From positions 27,893 through 82,681 of the forward strand of contig DBTS01000146.1 of the NCBI GenBank assembly GCA_002307175.1: 54,789 bases of DNA, read 5' to 3'. Below the pieces are notes generated by a model, which saw only the letters and a program-made list of their open reading frames with translations, was not told where the DNA came from and searched no databases. Shown piece by piece: positions 40,850 to 49,529 of this stretch. The stretch comes from Rhodocyclaceae bacterium UBA1310. Lineage in GTDB: Bacteria > Pseudomonadota > Gammaproteobacteria > Burkholderiales > Rhodocyclaceae. The first letter of the stretch is position 1. Each line of letters begins with the position of its first letter. Both the position numbers and the translations under genes were made by a program.

Positions 40850-41650
40850 TCAGCCCCGGATCACCGAAAAGTTCTGAAGCCTGAAATGGCTCTTGGTGGT
40901 ACGAAAAGCAAACCAGCCATCCACATAGGGATTGCCGTCGCGATACTCAAAAACCAGATGCCCGTCAGCAAAGAATTGCAGCAGGCCATGCCCCTGCGAA
41001 TCTGCCTGATGGGACACAATGCGGATTGCCACAGGTTTGTCTGCCGTCAGGCGTGCATATGGCGGCAGGTCTCCCAGGCGATCTTCAGCTGTCGCCTCTG
41101 CAGGCGTGGCATAGCCTGCAAGCTGCGGACGCTTCGCAGTACCGTCGTACTTGCGCAAACGCGTGGTCTGGTTGCCATTGGCCCCAAACCCGACGTAATA
41201 AAGCTGCAGGCGGTTATACGCAGGCAAGGCGCCAGTCAGGCCCGCCTTGGTGGGATCAGTTTCCTGCGCTCCGGGCAGTGATGCGTTCCAGAACACATTC
41301 AGGTCCGAGAATCTGTCTGGATAGCCCTTGAAGGATTCTTTCAGCGGCGTGGCATCGAAGCGGATTTCATAGTTGCCAGCCAGCTTGTGGCGGAACCAGA
41401 TCGTCACTCCCTCGGGCGAGTAAACATCAAGCTGGCCGTTTTCCGCGCTGACCTTTGTCGCCGGGTCTTGCGCCTCAACCTGCCACTGGGCAAGCCCATT
41501 GCGAAAATCATCCGCGTAAAAAATAGTGCCGGCAGCGGCCACTTGCGTGCCTGTTCCCTCCACTGCCGGCACCAGACCTGCCCACAACAACAACGCCGCG
41601 AGCAGACCCCCTCGGGACAACCGACTGATCAGACGTCTCTTCACACCCAT
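40850..41650 (-). CDS. DUF6250 exported protein
   Basis: A 266-residue protein with a signal peptide (basic MGVKRRLISRLSRGG, then a hydrophobic run ending near AVEGTG). The rest is predicted beta-sandwich: FYADDFRNGLAQWQVE, YEIRFDATPLKES, NVFWNASLPGAQ, LQLYYVGFGANGNQTTR and DGWFAFRTTKSHFRLQNF. This matches DUF6250, a concanavalin-like family often found next to exo-rhamnogalacturonan lyases. The start at 41650 has GGAG upstream; a longer in-frame start at 41710 is unlikely. Function is unproven; binding or trimming of pectin fragments is likely from context. Confidence 0.75.
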   Translation of the reverse strand: MGVKRRLISRLSRGGLLAALLLWAGLVPAVEGTGTQVAAAGTIFYADDFRNGLAQWQVEAQDPATKVSAENGQLDVYSPEGVTIWFRHKLAGNYEIRFDATPLKESFKGYPDRFSDLNVFWNASLPGAQETDPTKAGLTGALPAYNRLQLYYVGFGANGNQTTRLRKYDGTAKRPQLAGYATPAEATAEDRLGDLPPYARLTADKPVAIRIVSHQADSQGHGLLQFFADGHLVFEYRDGNPYVDGWFAFRTTKSHFRLQNFSVIRG

Positions 41651-41732
41651 CTGAGAATCTCCAGAAATCAGGCACACAGAAACCCTGCGGCCTGCTCTTG
41701 CCACATACAAAAAAGACTTGGGGAAATTTGAA

Positions 41733-42137
41733 TTATTCCGGCGCAGTCACCAGTGACAGCCGGCGCACGCCACCTTTTTCAAGGGCTGCGATGGCCTTGG
41801 CAATCGGCGCATAATTGGCCTGCTCATCAGCCCGTACATTCACCGCCACGTCCCTACCGGCCAACTGTGCCTGAACACGTTGCACCAGCGTCTGGGCGTC
41901 CGCAACAGGTTGCTTGTCGACAAACAGCGCACCTTTGGCATCAATCGACACTTCCACGTGATCTTTCTGCTCGCTCGGCTGACTTGCCTCGGTCTTGGGT
42001 AGATTTACATTCACACTTTTGGTGATTGCAGGAATCGTCACAATAAATGACACCAGCAACACAAGCATGACATCGACAAGCGGTGTGATATTGATATCAC
42101 TGACCACAGAATCGTCCTGAGAACTGGAAAATGCCAT
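41733..42137 (-). CDS. exbD: ExbD/TolR-family energy-transducing protein
   Basis: A 134-residue inner-membrane protein with a short cytoplasmic N-terminus, one membrane helix (PLVDVMLVLLVSFIV, containing the proton-carrying Asp) and a periplasmic domain. The start at 42137 is chosen because MAFSSSQDDSVVSDINITPLVD is the usual ExbD N-terminal layout and follows the exbB stop by one base; the longer open frame reads through exbB. With ExbB it uses the proton gradient to energise TonB for the receptors of this locus. Confidence 0.93.
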   Translation of the reverse strand: MAFSSSQDDSVVSDINITPLVDVMLVLLVSFIVTIPAITKSVNVNLPKTEASQPSEQKDHVEVSIDAKGALFVDKQPVADAQTLVQRVQAQLAGRDVAVNVRADEQANYAPIAKAIAALEKGGVRRLSLVTAPE

Positions 42138-42138
42138 G

Positions 42139-42840
42139 TTACGCCAGACCTTTCTTTTCCTTGACCGACACGGCAGAAAGGTGCGCAGCCCCCAGCAGGA
42201 ACTCATTGAGCTGGGCGATCTTGAACAGATCCGTGGCAAAATCCTCGAAATCCGCCCCAACAGCCTTGGCACGCCGATTGAAGTAGTTGTAGCCCAGCAC
42301 CGCAGGTATCGCGACCGCAATACCAATCCCGGTGGCAATCAATGCTTCGCCGATCGGTCCAGCCACCACATCAATACTTGCACTGCCGCTGGCAGCAATC
42401 CCTGTCATGGCGTGCATGATGCCCCACACCGTGCCAAAAAGGCCTACGAATGGTGCCGTGCTGCCTACGCTGGCCAGCACTGCCAGCCCCTTTTCAAGGT
42501 ACGCACGTTCTCGCTGGATCTGCTGCTGCAAGGAACGTTCGAGAAAATCCTGACGTTCCCAGACCTGATCGGGAAGCGCCAGATGATCAGTCACCTTGCG
42601 CAGTGCATTGGCCGCCACTTGTGTGATCCTGCCCAGAGCACTGGACGGGCTCTCGTTCAAACGAAGTGCATTGGCATAACTCGTTGTTTCATTGAACTCG
42701 ACACGATAGGCACGATTGCGCCTGCTGCTTTGAAAATTCTGAACCGCCTTGATCACTATCAGCGTCCAGGTCGCCAGGGAGAAACTTGCAAGAACCCACA
42801 GGGTTCCATCAACAACAACGGAGGAAGGAATGCTGCTCAT
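42139..42840 (-). CDS. exbB: ExbB/MotA/TolQ-family proton channel protein
   Basis: A 233-residue inner-membrane protein with three predicted helices (residues about 10-32, 125-150 and 165-190). The conserved block SVGSTAPFVGLFGTVWGIMHAM and GPIGEALIATGIGIAVAIPAV identifies ExbB. It forms the pentameric channel around ExbD. It lies 9 bases after tonB and 1 before exbD. Confidence 0.95.
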   Translation of the reverse strand: MSSIPSSVVVDGTLWVLASFSLATWTLIVIKAVQNFQSSRRNRAYRVEFNETTSYANALRLNESPSSALGRITQVAANALRKVTDHLALPDQVWERQDFLERSLQQQIQRERAYLEKGLAVLASVGSTAPFVGLFGTVWGIMHAMTGIAASGSASIDVVAGPIGEALIATGIGIAVAIPAVLGYNYFNRRAKAVGADFEDFATDLFKIAQLNEFLLGAAHLSAVSVKEKKGLA

Positions 42841-42849
42841 TTTTTTGAC

Positions 42850-43635
42850 TCACTTTCCAAGCTTGAAAACAATCGGTACGTTTGCCCAGCCATCCACAGC
42901 AAGCCCTCCGCGCGTAGCCGGCATGAATTTCCATTTGCGCACCGTACGGGCGGCTGAATCATCCAGAATGCGGTAGCCGCTGGAAGTCTGAACCTCCACT
43001 GACTCGGCCTGACCATCGGCCAGAACACGCACCCGCAGCAGCACCGTACCTTCCAGGCCGCGATCCAGAGCCGATTCCGGATAGACAGGGTTGGGATTGC
43101 TCAGATAGCCCATCCGCCCTACCGCCTGCGTTTCCGCCGGAACAGCAGGCTGCACTGGCGCAGGCGCTGCAGGGGCTCGCACAATGGGGGCATTTGTTTC
43201 AGCAGCCTCAGGCACTGCGGCTTCATGTACCGGGGGTGTTTCCGTCGGGGCCTCTGTTTTCTGGGGCACAGGCACGGGTCGCGGCTGCTGTTTTGCCTGC
43301 TTTGGGGCTGCAGTTGGCAAAGGCACCGGTTTGCTCACCTGGGGTTCCACCGGCAACGGCGTCGCCATCTGTACCTCAATCGGTACAGATGGCACGTAGG
43401 AATGACTCGAGGTATCTGCATTCCTTGCGAGATAGACCACCAGGAAGTGCCCCAAGGCCAGAACGAGCAAAATCCCCCAGGTTTTTCTGCCCAGCAAGGC
43501 TGCATCAAAAGGCACTGCCAGCAAAACATCCTGCAAAGGCACCTCAACAGAAGCCGCCCCCCTGCCTGCCTTGCGCTGAACCTTTACCCTCTGGGGATAT
43601 CTTCGCCCTTCGTTCCATACCGCAGACTGTGCCAT
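42850..43635 (-). CDS. tonB: TonB-family energy transducer
   Basis: A 261-residue protein with a cytoplasmic N-terminal extension of about 50 residues, a membrane helix (WGILLVLALGHFLVVYLA), a long Pro/Ala-rich periplasmic spacer, and a C-terminal TonB domain with NPVYPESALDRGLEGTVLLRVRVL and SGYRILDDSAARTVRKWKF. It begins the tonB-exbB-exbD-DUF6250-receptor-lyase operon. Carrying its own TonB system suggests the locus energises its receptors independently of any housekeeping TonB. Confidence 0.93.
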   Translation of the reverse strand: MAQSAVWNEGRRYPQRVKVQRKAGRGAASVEVPLQDVLLAVPFDAALLGRKTWGILLVLALGHFLVVYLARNADTSSHSYVPSVPIEVQMATPLPVEPQVSKPVPLPTAAPKQAKQQPRPVPVPQKTEAPTETPPVHEAAVPEAAETNAPIVRAPAAPAPVQPAVPAETQAVGRMGYLSNPNPVYPESALDRGLEGTVLLRVRVLADGQAESVEVQTSSGYRILDDSAARTVRKWKFMPATRGGLAVDGWANVPIVFKLGK

Positions 43636-44000
43636 GACACTCTTTCATCGCAACGAAAAGAAAACGCTCGCTCCCCAACCCGATGTCTGACGCATCAGTC
43701 TTATCGTGGAATACAGGTTTTTCATCGTGCCTGCGGCGCAATCGATAGATCGCATGACTCACAGACAGAAACCGGCGTCAGTCGATGTCGGCTACCATGC
43801 CTTTTATGGTGCCACGCATATACATTTAACTTAAATAAGTAATTACTAGGTCCTTATATTTCTTTTCGGCATTAGAAAGAATGATGACATTTACGCAAAT
43901 AACGAAAAGACATATCCTTATCCCCAACAAAAACTCAAGGCTATTTTTGGATGGTGGTCTTTTTTTATCCGCCCGATTTTTTATACTTTTGTCCCACATG
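43636..44000. other. Intergenic region upstream of the tonB operon
   Basis: About 365 bases without a supported gene, AT-rich between 43800 and 43990 against the GC-rich surroundings. It must hold the promoter of the minus-strand tonB operon. No clear promoter, operator or small gene could be assigned with confidence. Confidence 0.5.
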
Positions 44001-44037
44001 TAAAAATGGCGAGGCTGCACCGTGCAGTCCTCGCCAT
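44001..44037 (-). terminator. Rho-independent terminator of receptor paralogue 2
   Basis: The arms ATGGCGAGG / CCTCGCCAT plus an inner CTGCA / TGCAG stem, with one bulged base, form a strong hairpin. On the minus strand it is followed by a T-run (TTTTTA). It lies 47 bases after the stop at 44084 and separates this gene from the tonB operon. Confidence 0.85.
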
Positions 44038-44083
44038 CAAGGTTTTCCAAATCATCGGTGCCAACGCACCGAAGCATGGTGCA

Positions 44084-46564
44084 TCAGTAGGTGTACTTGA
44101 GCGTCACCCCGAGCGTGCGCGGGTCACCTACGTATCCGGTCACTGTGCTGCTACCTGAGAGCCTGGTGTAGTAGAGCTTGTCAAAGGCATTGTTAACCCA
44201 CACCGAAGCATCCCACCGGCTACTTGCTCCGACACGACCCGATACGCCAACGGAGAAGGATGCCAGGCCGTATCCGGGAATCCGGTCATTGGCAGAGTCA
44301 TTCACCGTACCGTAGGTCCAGCTGCGATAGGAATACCGGCCGGACACATAGGGTTCATATCCATTCTCCAGATTCCAGGTGTAACGCGAATCCACGGTAA
44401 AGACACGCTTTGGGGTATTGAACACGCGCCAGCCCGACAGGTCGCAATACTTGGCAGAAATTTCATCAGGGCATGTAGCGTGCTGGTAGTCGGTGTAGCG
44501 CGCATCATTGATGACTGCGCCGAAATTCACCGACAGCCCGCGCAGGGGGCGCAAGGCCAGCCCCGCCTCAATCCCCTGCGAGACATAGGTGCCGGCATTC
44601 ATCAGATAAGTCTGCTGGGTCTCCTCGTCATACCCCTGCGTCTGGAAGTTGCTCACCTTGCTGCGGAACACCGCAGCACTCAGATTGGCTTTATTCGGGA
44701 TAAGCGTGCCCTGCACCCCGGCCTCAATGCTATGTGTGGTTTCGGTACGCAGCAGCAGCGTATCGTAGCCCGCAGCCTTCGCAGCCCCTGCCGACACATT
44801 GATCCCGCCAGACTTCTGACCATAGCCATAAGAAACATAGGGCGTCCAGTTATCCGTCAAGTGATACTTGAGGCTGGCATCGGCCGAGGGGAGAACATGG
44901 TATTCGCGAATATTTCCGGAATCAAAATTGGCCTTGTTGTAACGGATGAAACGGCCAAGCTTTTCCTCATAGGTCTCGCGCAGACCAAACAGTGCATCCA
45001 GCCTCGGCGTGATGTGAAAAGTGCCACGCGTATAGGCGGACGTCATTTCATCATCAAGCTTGCCGTAGCGAATGATATCCAGATTGCGATACCCTGAGCC
45101 GGCATACGTAGTCACAATCGCGGTATTGGCGTATCGCGTATGAGCCACCGTGTCCTGATTTTGATGAAAATACCCCAGGCCGAAGAGGTAGTCGAAGTAT
45201 TTTCCTTTGGGTGACTCGAAGCGCAGATCCTGTGACAGGTCCTTGTCGTTAACATGCGTACCACTGTTCGAATAGATACGCACACTCAGGTTATCCGCAT
45301 ATTCCGGGGAGTAACGGTAGAACCGGTAGGATGTGATGGAGCGGATCTTGTAACCACCATCAAGCGACCACAGCGCCTCGGCGGCACCGCCGCCCTGCTC
45401 GGTATGGGTTCTCGTGACATCATCCAGAATAACCTCACGCCCCCCCGTTACATACTGGGCACCAATGCTCTTTGCCACGCTCGGAAAGGTGGAACCGGGG
45501 TCCACATACGCAATCGTGTTGGCCGGCTTGGCGTGCTCTTCGGCATAGCCAACACTGAGCTTGAGCTGAAAGTTTTCGCTGGGTTTGATCAGAACCTGAT
45601 TACGCACGCCAGTCCGTTTGTACCCATTGATCCAGTCGTCAGTAGTCAGGTTCTTGATATTCCCCTGACTCTCGGCATGAATGACATTGAAGCGATAGGA
45701 AATCACATCATTGACGGGCCCCGACAGCATTGCGCTGGTCTTCGAATAACCGCGCTCGCCAAGTGACGTACTCACCTCGGCCTCCGGCGTTGCCGAAGGC
45801 TCCCGGGTGTGAATATCAATCGCACCGCCGGTACTGTTGAGACCAAAACTGGTGCCACTGGCCCCCTTGTAGACATCAATGTAGTCAATGTCCGACAGCG
45901 CCCGGATAATTCCGGGACGGGGGTAGTAAATGTTGTCCACAAAAACCGACACGCTGCTCGGCATGCCGATATTCTGGTCGCCACTGCTCTGCCCGCCACC
46001 ATCACCAATCCCACGGATAGTGATCTGTGTGTCATTGGATTCCGTACTTTGCACGAAAAGTCCGGGAACAATGTATTGCAGGTCCTGAATGTCGTCGATA
46101 TGCTGCTTTTCAAGGAAATCGCCACTTGTACGGCTCACTGCTGTTGGCACACGCTGCAGGTTTTCCTTCTTGTTCGAAGCGCCGGTCACTGTAACGGCAG
46201 CGAGGGCCTGCGCATCATCCTGCGCAGATTTTTTCTGCTGCAGCTGGATGCTTTTACCATCAACAGACAACACTGCCACCCAATTACTACCCGCGAGCGC
46301 GACACTCAATGCCTCACGTGCATCAAAGGAGCCCTGAATAGCGGGCACGGTCAGGTTGTCAAGCGCAGCAGCATCGTAGTCGATTAACACACCAGCTTTT
46401 TCACTGACCGCCTTGATTACCTGATTCAAAGGACCTCTCGGCAATTGGTAATCCTGCTTCGTGCTGCCATCGGCCCACGCCAAAGGCGTCAGTACAAGCA
46501 AACCCGCCAATGCGAGCAATCTGGGCAGAACACGCACGCCCACCACCAAACTTTGCTTCTTCAA
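44084..46564 (-). CDS. TonB-dependent receptor with STN domain (paralogue 2), probable TTG start
   Basis: An 826-residue outer-membrane receptor closely similar to paralogue 1 along its whole length: signal peptide (VLPRLLALAGLLVLTPLAWA), STN domain, plug (IQDLQYIVPGLFVQST, SVSVFVDNIYYPRP) and barrel ending GVTLKYTY. The TTG at 46564 is preferred because GGGG lies six bases before it, exactly as before the TTG start of paralogue 1. An in-frame ATG at 46591 would add nine residues but has no good ribosome-binding site. It has its own terminator, so it is transcribed separately from the tonB operon. It probably takes up a related oligosaccharide. Confidence 0.92.
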   Translation of the reverse strand: MKKQSLVVGVRVLPRLLALAGLLVLTPLAWADGSTKQDYQLPRGPLNQVIKAVSEKAGVLIDYDAAALDNLTVPAIQGSFDAREALSVALAGSNWVAVLSVDGKSIQLQQKKSAQDDAQALAAVTVTGASNKKENLQRVPTAVSRTSGDFLEKQHIDDIQDLQYIVPGLFVQSTESNDTQITIRGIGDGGGQSSGDQNIGMPSSVSVFVDNIYYPRPGIIRALSDIDYIDVYKGASGTSFGLNSTGGAIDIHTREPSATPEAEVSTSLGERGYSKTSAMLSGPVNDVISYRFNVIHAESQGNIKNLTTDDWINGYKRTGVRNQVLIKPSENFQLKLSVGYAEEHAKPANTIAYVDPGSTFPSVAKSIGAQYVTGGREVILDDVTRTHTEQGGGAAEALWSLDGGYKIRSITSYRFYRYSPEYADNLSVRIYSNSGTHVNDKDLSQDLRFESPKGKYFDYLFGLGYFHQNQDTVAHTRYANTAIVTTYAGSGYRNLDIIRYGKLDDEMTSAYTRGTFHITPRLDALFGLRETYEEKLGRFIRYNKANFDSGNIREYHVLPSADASLKYHLTDNWTPYVSYGYGQKSGGINVSAGAAKAAGYDTLLLRTETTHSIEAGVQGTLIPNKANLSAAVFRSKVSNFQTQGYDEETQQTYLMNAGTYVSQGIEAGLALRPLRGLSVNFGAVINDARYTDYQHATCPDEISAKYCDLSGWRVFNTPKRVFTVDSRYTWNLENGYEPYVSGRYSYRSWTYGTVNDSANDRIPGYGLASFSVGVSGRVGASSRWDASVWVNNAFDKLYYTRLSGSSTVTGYVGDPRTLGVTLKYTY

Positions 46565-47348
46565 TTTTTTCCCCGTATGCGTCAAATCCATGAGCTAGCG
46601 TTGTTGCAGCACGATTTCCAGATAACACTCCGGCGTTCGTGCAAGCCTCCTCTGCGCAAAATCCGGCATCTCCCAGTAACTCAGAATCAGACCAGGACCA
46701 GTCGGAACTTGGCATGAATTCAGCAGACAAGCTCATCCGTAACGTGGCAACATTCCAAAGTCATCAATTCACTTCATGACGCGACACACACGGGATGAAA
46801 TCAGCCGAAAGCTCTGATCAATCAGAGACAAATAGAATTTTCCGCATTGGGAATATTTTGATACCAATGACTATTCCTTAGAAATAATCATTACATTTAA
46901 GCTTATATCCGCATTAATACCATTGCCATTTTATGCATTTAATTTATTTGTAAATAATATTTTCTTGATCTTCGATAATTTTCTTGCCAAAGTCCCCTCG
47001 TTACTACTACCAACTCAACCACCGAATCCCCGTCAGCCAGGAACATCAGTTAGCCGACGTTTTGACAAAAGCGCCGCTTTGGGGTGCCGTTGCCAATTTC
47101 CGGGCAAAACAAACCGCGGCAAAGGACAGTGCATGCGCGCTGATCACGGCTTCGTCGCCAGATCCGGCCTGTCTCCCGGGAATCCGCCTTGAACAGAAAT
47201 CTCACCGCCCCCGAGAACGACTTACTCACCAGATGGGCTGCCCACCTGACCGCTGTCCCTCCAGCATGGCAGTTCATACCATCAAGGGTGGTTCCTCTGA
47301 GAGTCCGGCGGCGTCGGACGCTTCTCTACGGACATAGAAGGGGTTTTC
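46565..47348. other. Long intergenic region between receptor 2 and the chemoreceptor
   Basis: About 780 bases with no supported gene. The centre (46840-46990) is markedly AT-rich and probably holds promoters for both divergent genes. The stretch from 46990 to 47340 is GC-rich and would be a leader of the chemoreceptor mRNA. A 117-codon open frame there (46984-47337) has no recognisable features and is not called. No known riboswitch pattern was found. Confidence 0.5.
46951..46978 (+). promoter_or_regulatory. Candidate flagellar sigma-28 promoter
   Basis: TAAA-N16-TTCGATAA resembles the FliA consensus TAAA-N15-GCCGATAA (six of eight bases in the -10, spacing one base longer). It lies about 370 bases before the chemoreceptor gene, a class often driven by this factor. 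Weak support. Confidence 0.3.
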
Positions 47349-49508
47349 ATGCAATCCATCCAGAAAAAGATCGCCCTGACGGCAGGCACCTGCCTGTTAG
47401 GCTCTGCCATCGTGCTGGTCGGCTATAGCCTGATCTCCGCACGGACAACGCAGAATCTCGTTGCGGGACGGGTCGGCAGCCTCGTCCAGGAGGGCACCTC
47501 GGACAGTCTGAAAAATCTTGCATGGGCTCACGCCGGGGTCATCCAGTCAAAATTCGATCTGGCGCTTGATGCGGCACGCACCATGGCGCATACCTTCGAA
47601 ATCAGCAAAATAGAGCACGAAAGCCTTGCTATCGGCAGACCCCAACTCAATTCGATCCTGCGCCATGTTCTGGAGAGCAACCCGGAATTCAACGGTACCT
47701 ATTCCTGCTGGGAGCCCGACGCGCTCGACGGCAAGGATGCCGCGTACCGCAATGGCAATGACGGCAACAACGCTCAGACAGGCCGTTTCACGCCCTACTG
47801 GAATCGCGGCGAAGGCGGCAAGATCGCCGTGCAGTCTCTCGTTGAGTACGACACCAATGACAAGCACCCGAACGGTGTGCTCAAGGGCGGCTGGTACATC
47901 GGCCCACGCGACACTCACAAGGAAAGCGTGCTTGATCCCTTCCCCTACATCGTGCAGGGCAAACAGGTGTGGCTGACCACGCTGTCAGTCCCCGTCATGG
48001 TAAATGGCAAATTTCTGGGTGTGGCGGGTACGGACTACAACCTGGATTTCGTGCAAAAGCTCAGCGAACAAGCCAGCAAGGAACTCTTCGGTGGGCAGAG
48101 CCAGGTCACCATTATCAGTTACATGGGACTGGTGGTCGCCGACAGCCGCCATCCTGACTGGGTAGGCAAGGATTTTTCGAGCCTGGAGGAAAATCTGCAC
48201 GCCAAGGAAATGCTGGCAGACATCCAGGCGGGGAAGTCTCACGGCTGGGTCGAGGACAAAACCGACGTCATGAAGGCCCTCGCCCCGATCACGCTCGGGC
48301 GAACCGGGCGGCCATGGTCGGTGGTTGTGTCCGTTCCCAAGGGTGTGGTGCTGGCCAAGGCACACGAACTTGACCAGGAAATCCAGCAAAGGGGCATCCA
48401 CAGCACCCTGTGGCTGATCTTTGTCGGTCTGCTCGTCAGTGCTGCGGCCACCATCGCGCTGTGGCTGGCCGCAGGCAAACTCGCACGGCCAATCCGGTCA
48501 GCGGCAGACTTGGCCCGCACAATCCAGCGCGGAGACTTCTCGCAGCGCATCAATCACAGCAGTCAGGATGAAGTGGGGCAACTTTCGCAGGCGCTGAATG
48601 CAATGTCCGAGAGCCTCGCCGACAAGGCCAAACTGGCGGAGCGCATCAGTGAAGGCGATCTGGATGCCAGTGTGGAACTCTCTTCGGATGAGGATCAGCT
48701 CGGACGAGCCCTGCAACGCATGATCGACAACCTCAACGATCTGGTCAGCCGCCTGCAGAACGGCGCCGAACAAATCGCCAGCAATGCGGATCAGGTTGCC
48801 GGACTCAGCCAGACACTTTCTGACGGCGCCAGCCGCTCCGCCGAGTCTGTCACGGAAATCAGTGCCGCCATCACCCAGCTTACCGCTCAAACCCGCAGCA
48901 ATGCAGAGAATGCCGAACAGGCCAATCACTATTCACGGGATTCCCAGGGCGCTGCTGACCAGGGCTGCCAGCACATGAATGAAATGATGACAGCCATGGA
49001 TGAAATCCAGGTGGCAGGCAAACGGATCGATCAGATTATCGGCGCAATTGACGAAATCACTTCGCAAACCAACCTTCTTGCATTGAATGCAGCCATTGAG
49101 GCGGCTCGCGCTGGCGAAACCGGCCGAGGTTTCGCGGTTGTGGCAGACGAGGTGCGCAAGCTCGCCACACGCAGTGCCGATGCAGCCCGCCAGGCCACCC
49201 TGCTGATCGCCGAATCTGCCAACAAGACGCAAACCGGCATGAGCATTGCCGCGCGTACGGCAGAGGCATTGAAAGGCATACTGGGCAGCACCACCGAGGT
49301 CTCGGCGCTTGTCGGGGGGATTTCCTCAGCATCGAAAGAACAGGCCACCGGGATCAATGAAGTCAGCATCGGCCTGACGCAGATTGATGGTGTCACCCAG
49401 CGGACCAGCCAGAATGCCTCGGAATGCTCCGATGCGGCCGGCCAACTGACCCAGCAGGCTGATGAAGTCCGTAATCTGGTGAGGCGGTTCAAGGTACGCA
49501 GCCACTGA
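47349..49508 (+). CDS. Methyl-accepting chemotaxis protein with dCache sensor
   Basis: A 719-residue chemoreceptor: membrane helix at residues 8-30, a periplasmic dCache domain to about 345 (FNGTYSCWEPDALDG, KGGWYIGPRDT, VPVMVNGKFLGVAGTDYN), second helix about 352-376, HAMP (KLARPIRSAADLARTIQRGDFSQRI-type), then the signalling domain. The hairpin tip, EITSQTNLLALNAAIEAARAGE, contacts CheA and CheW. No C-terminal pentapeptide for CheR is visible. GAAGGGG precedes the ATG. It lies next to the pectin locus, so attraction to a sugar acid or other plant compound is possible but unproven. Confidence 0.93.
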   Translation: MQSIQKKIALTAGTCLLGSAIVLVGYSLISARTTQNLVAGRVGSLVQEGTSDSLKNLAWAHAGVIQSKFDLALDAARTMAHTFEISKIEHESLAIGRPQLNSILRHVLESNPEFNGTYSCWEPDALDGKDAAYRNGNDGNNAQTGRFTPYWNRGEGGKIAVQSLVEYDTNDKHPNGVLKGGWYIGPRDTHKESVLDPFPYIVQGKQVWLTTLSVPVMVNGKFLGVAGTDYNLDFVQKLSEQASKELFGGQSQVTIISYMGLVVADSRHPDWVGKDFSSLEENLHAKEMLADIQAGKSHGWVEDKTDVMKALAPITLGRTGRPWSVVVSVPKGVVLAKAHELDQEIQQRGIHSTLWLIFVGLLVSAAATIALWLAAGKLARPIRSAADLARTIQRGDFSQRINHSSQDEVGQLSQALNAMSESLADKAKLAERISEGDLDASVELSSDEDQLGRALQRMIDNLNDLVSRLQNGAEQIASNADQVAGLSQTLSDGASRSAESVTEISAAITQLTAQTRSNAENAEQANHYSRDSQGAADQGCQHMNEMMTAMDEIQVAGKRIDQIIGAIDEITSQTNLLALNAAIEAARAGETGRGFAVVADEVRKLATRSADAARQATLLIAESANKTQTGMSIAARTAEALKGILGSTTEVSALVGGISSASKEQATGINEVSIGLTQIDGVTQRTSQNASECSDAAGQLTQQADEVRNLVRRFKVRSH

Positions 49509-49529
49509 CCACGAATATCCACAGCGCCT

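Noticed and set aside
46984..47337. A 117-codon open frame upstream of the chemoreceptor
   Set aside because: No family resemblance, no good ribosome-binding site and a composition unlike neighbouring genes; treated as non-coding.
47000..47340. Cyclic-di-GMP riboswitch before the chemoreceptor
   Set aside because: A GGGCAAA-like segment occurs near 47101, but the paired stems and the tetraloop-receptor pattern of that riboswitch class could not be found.
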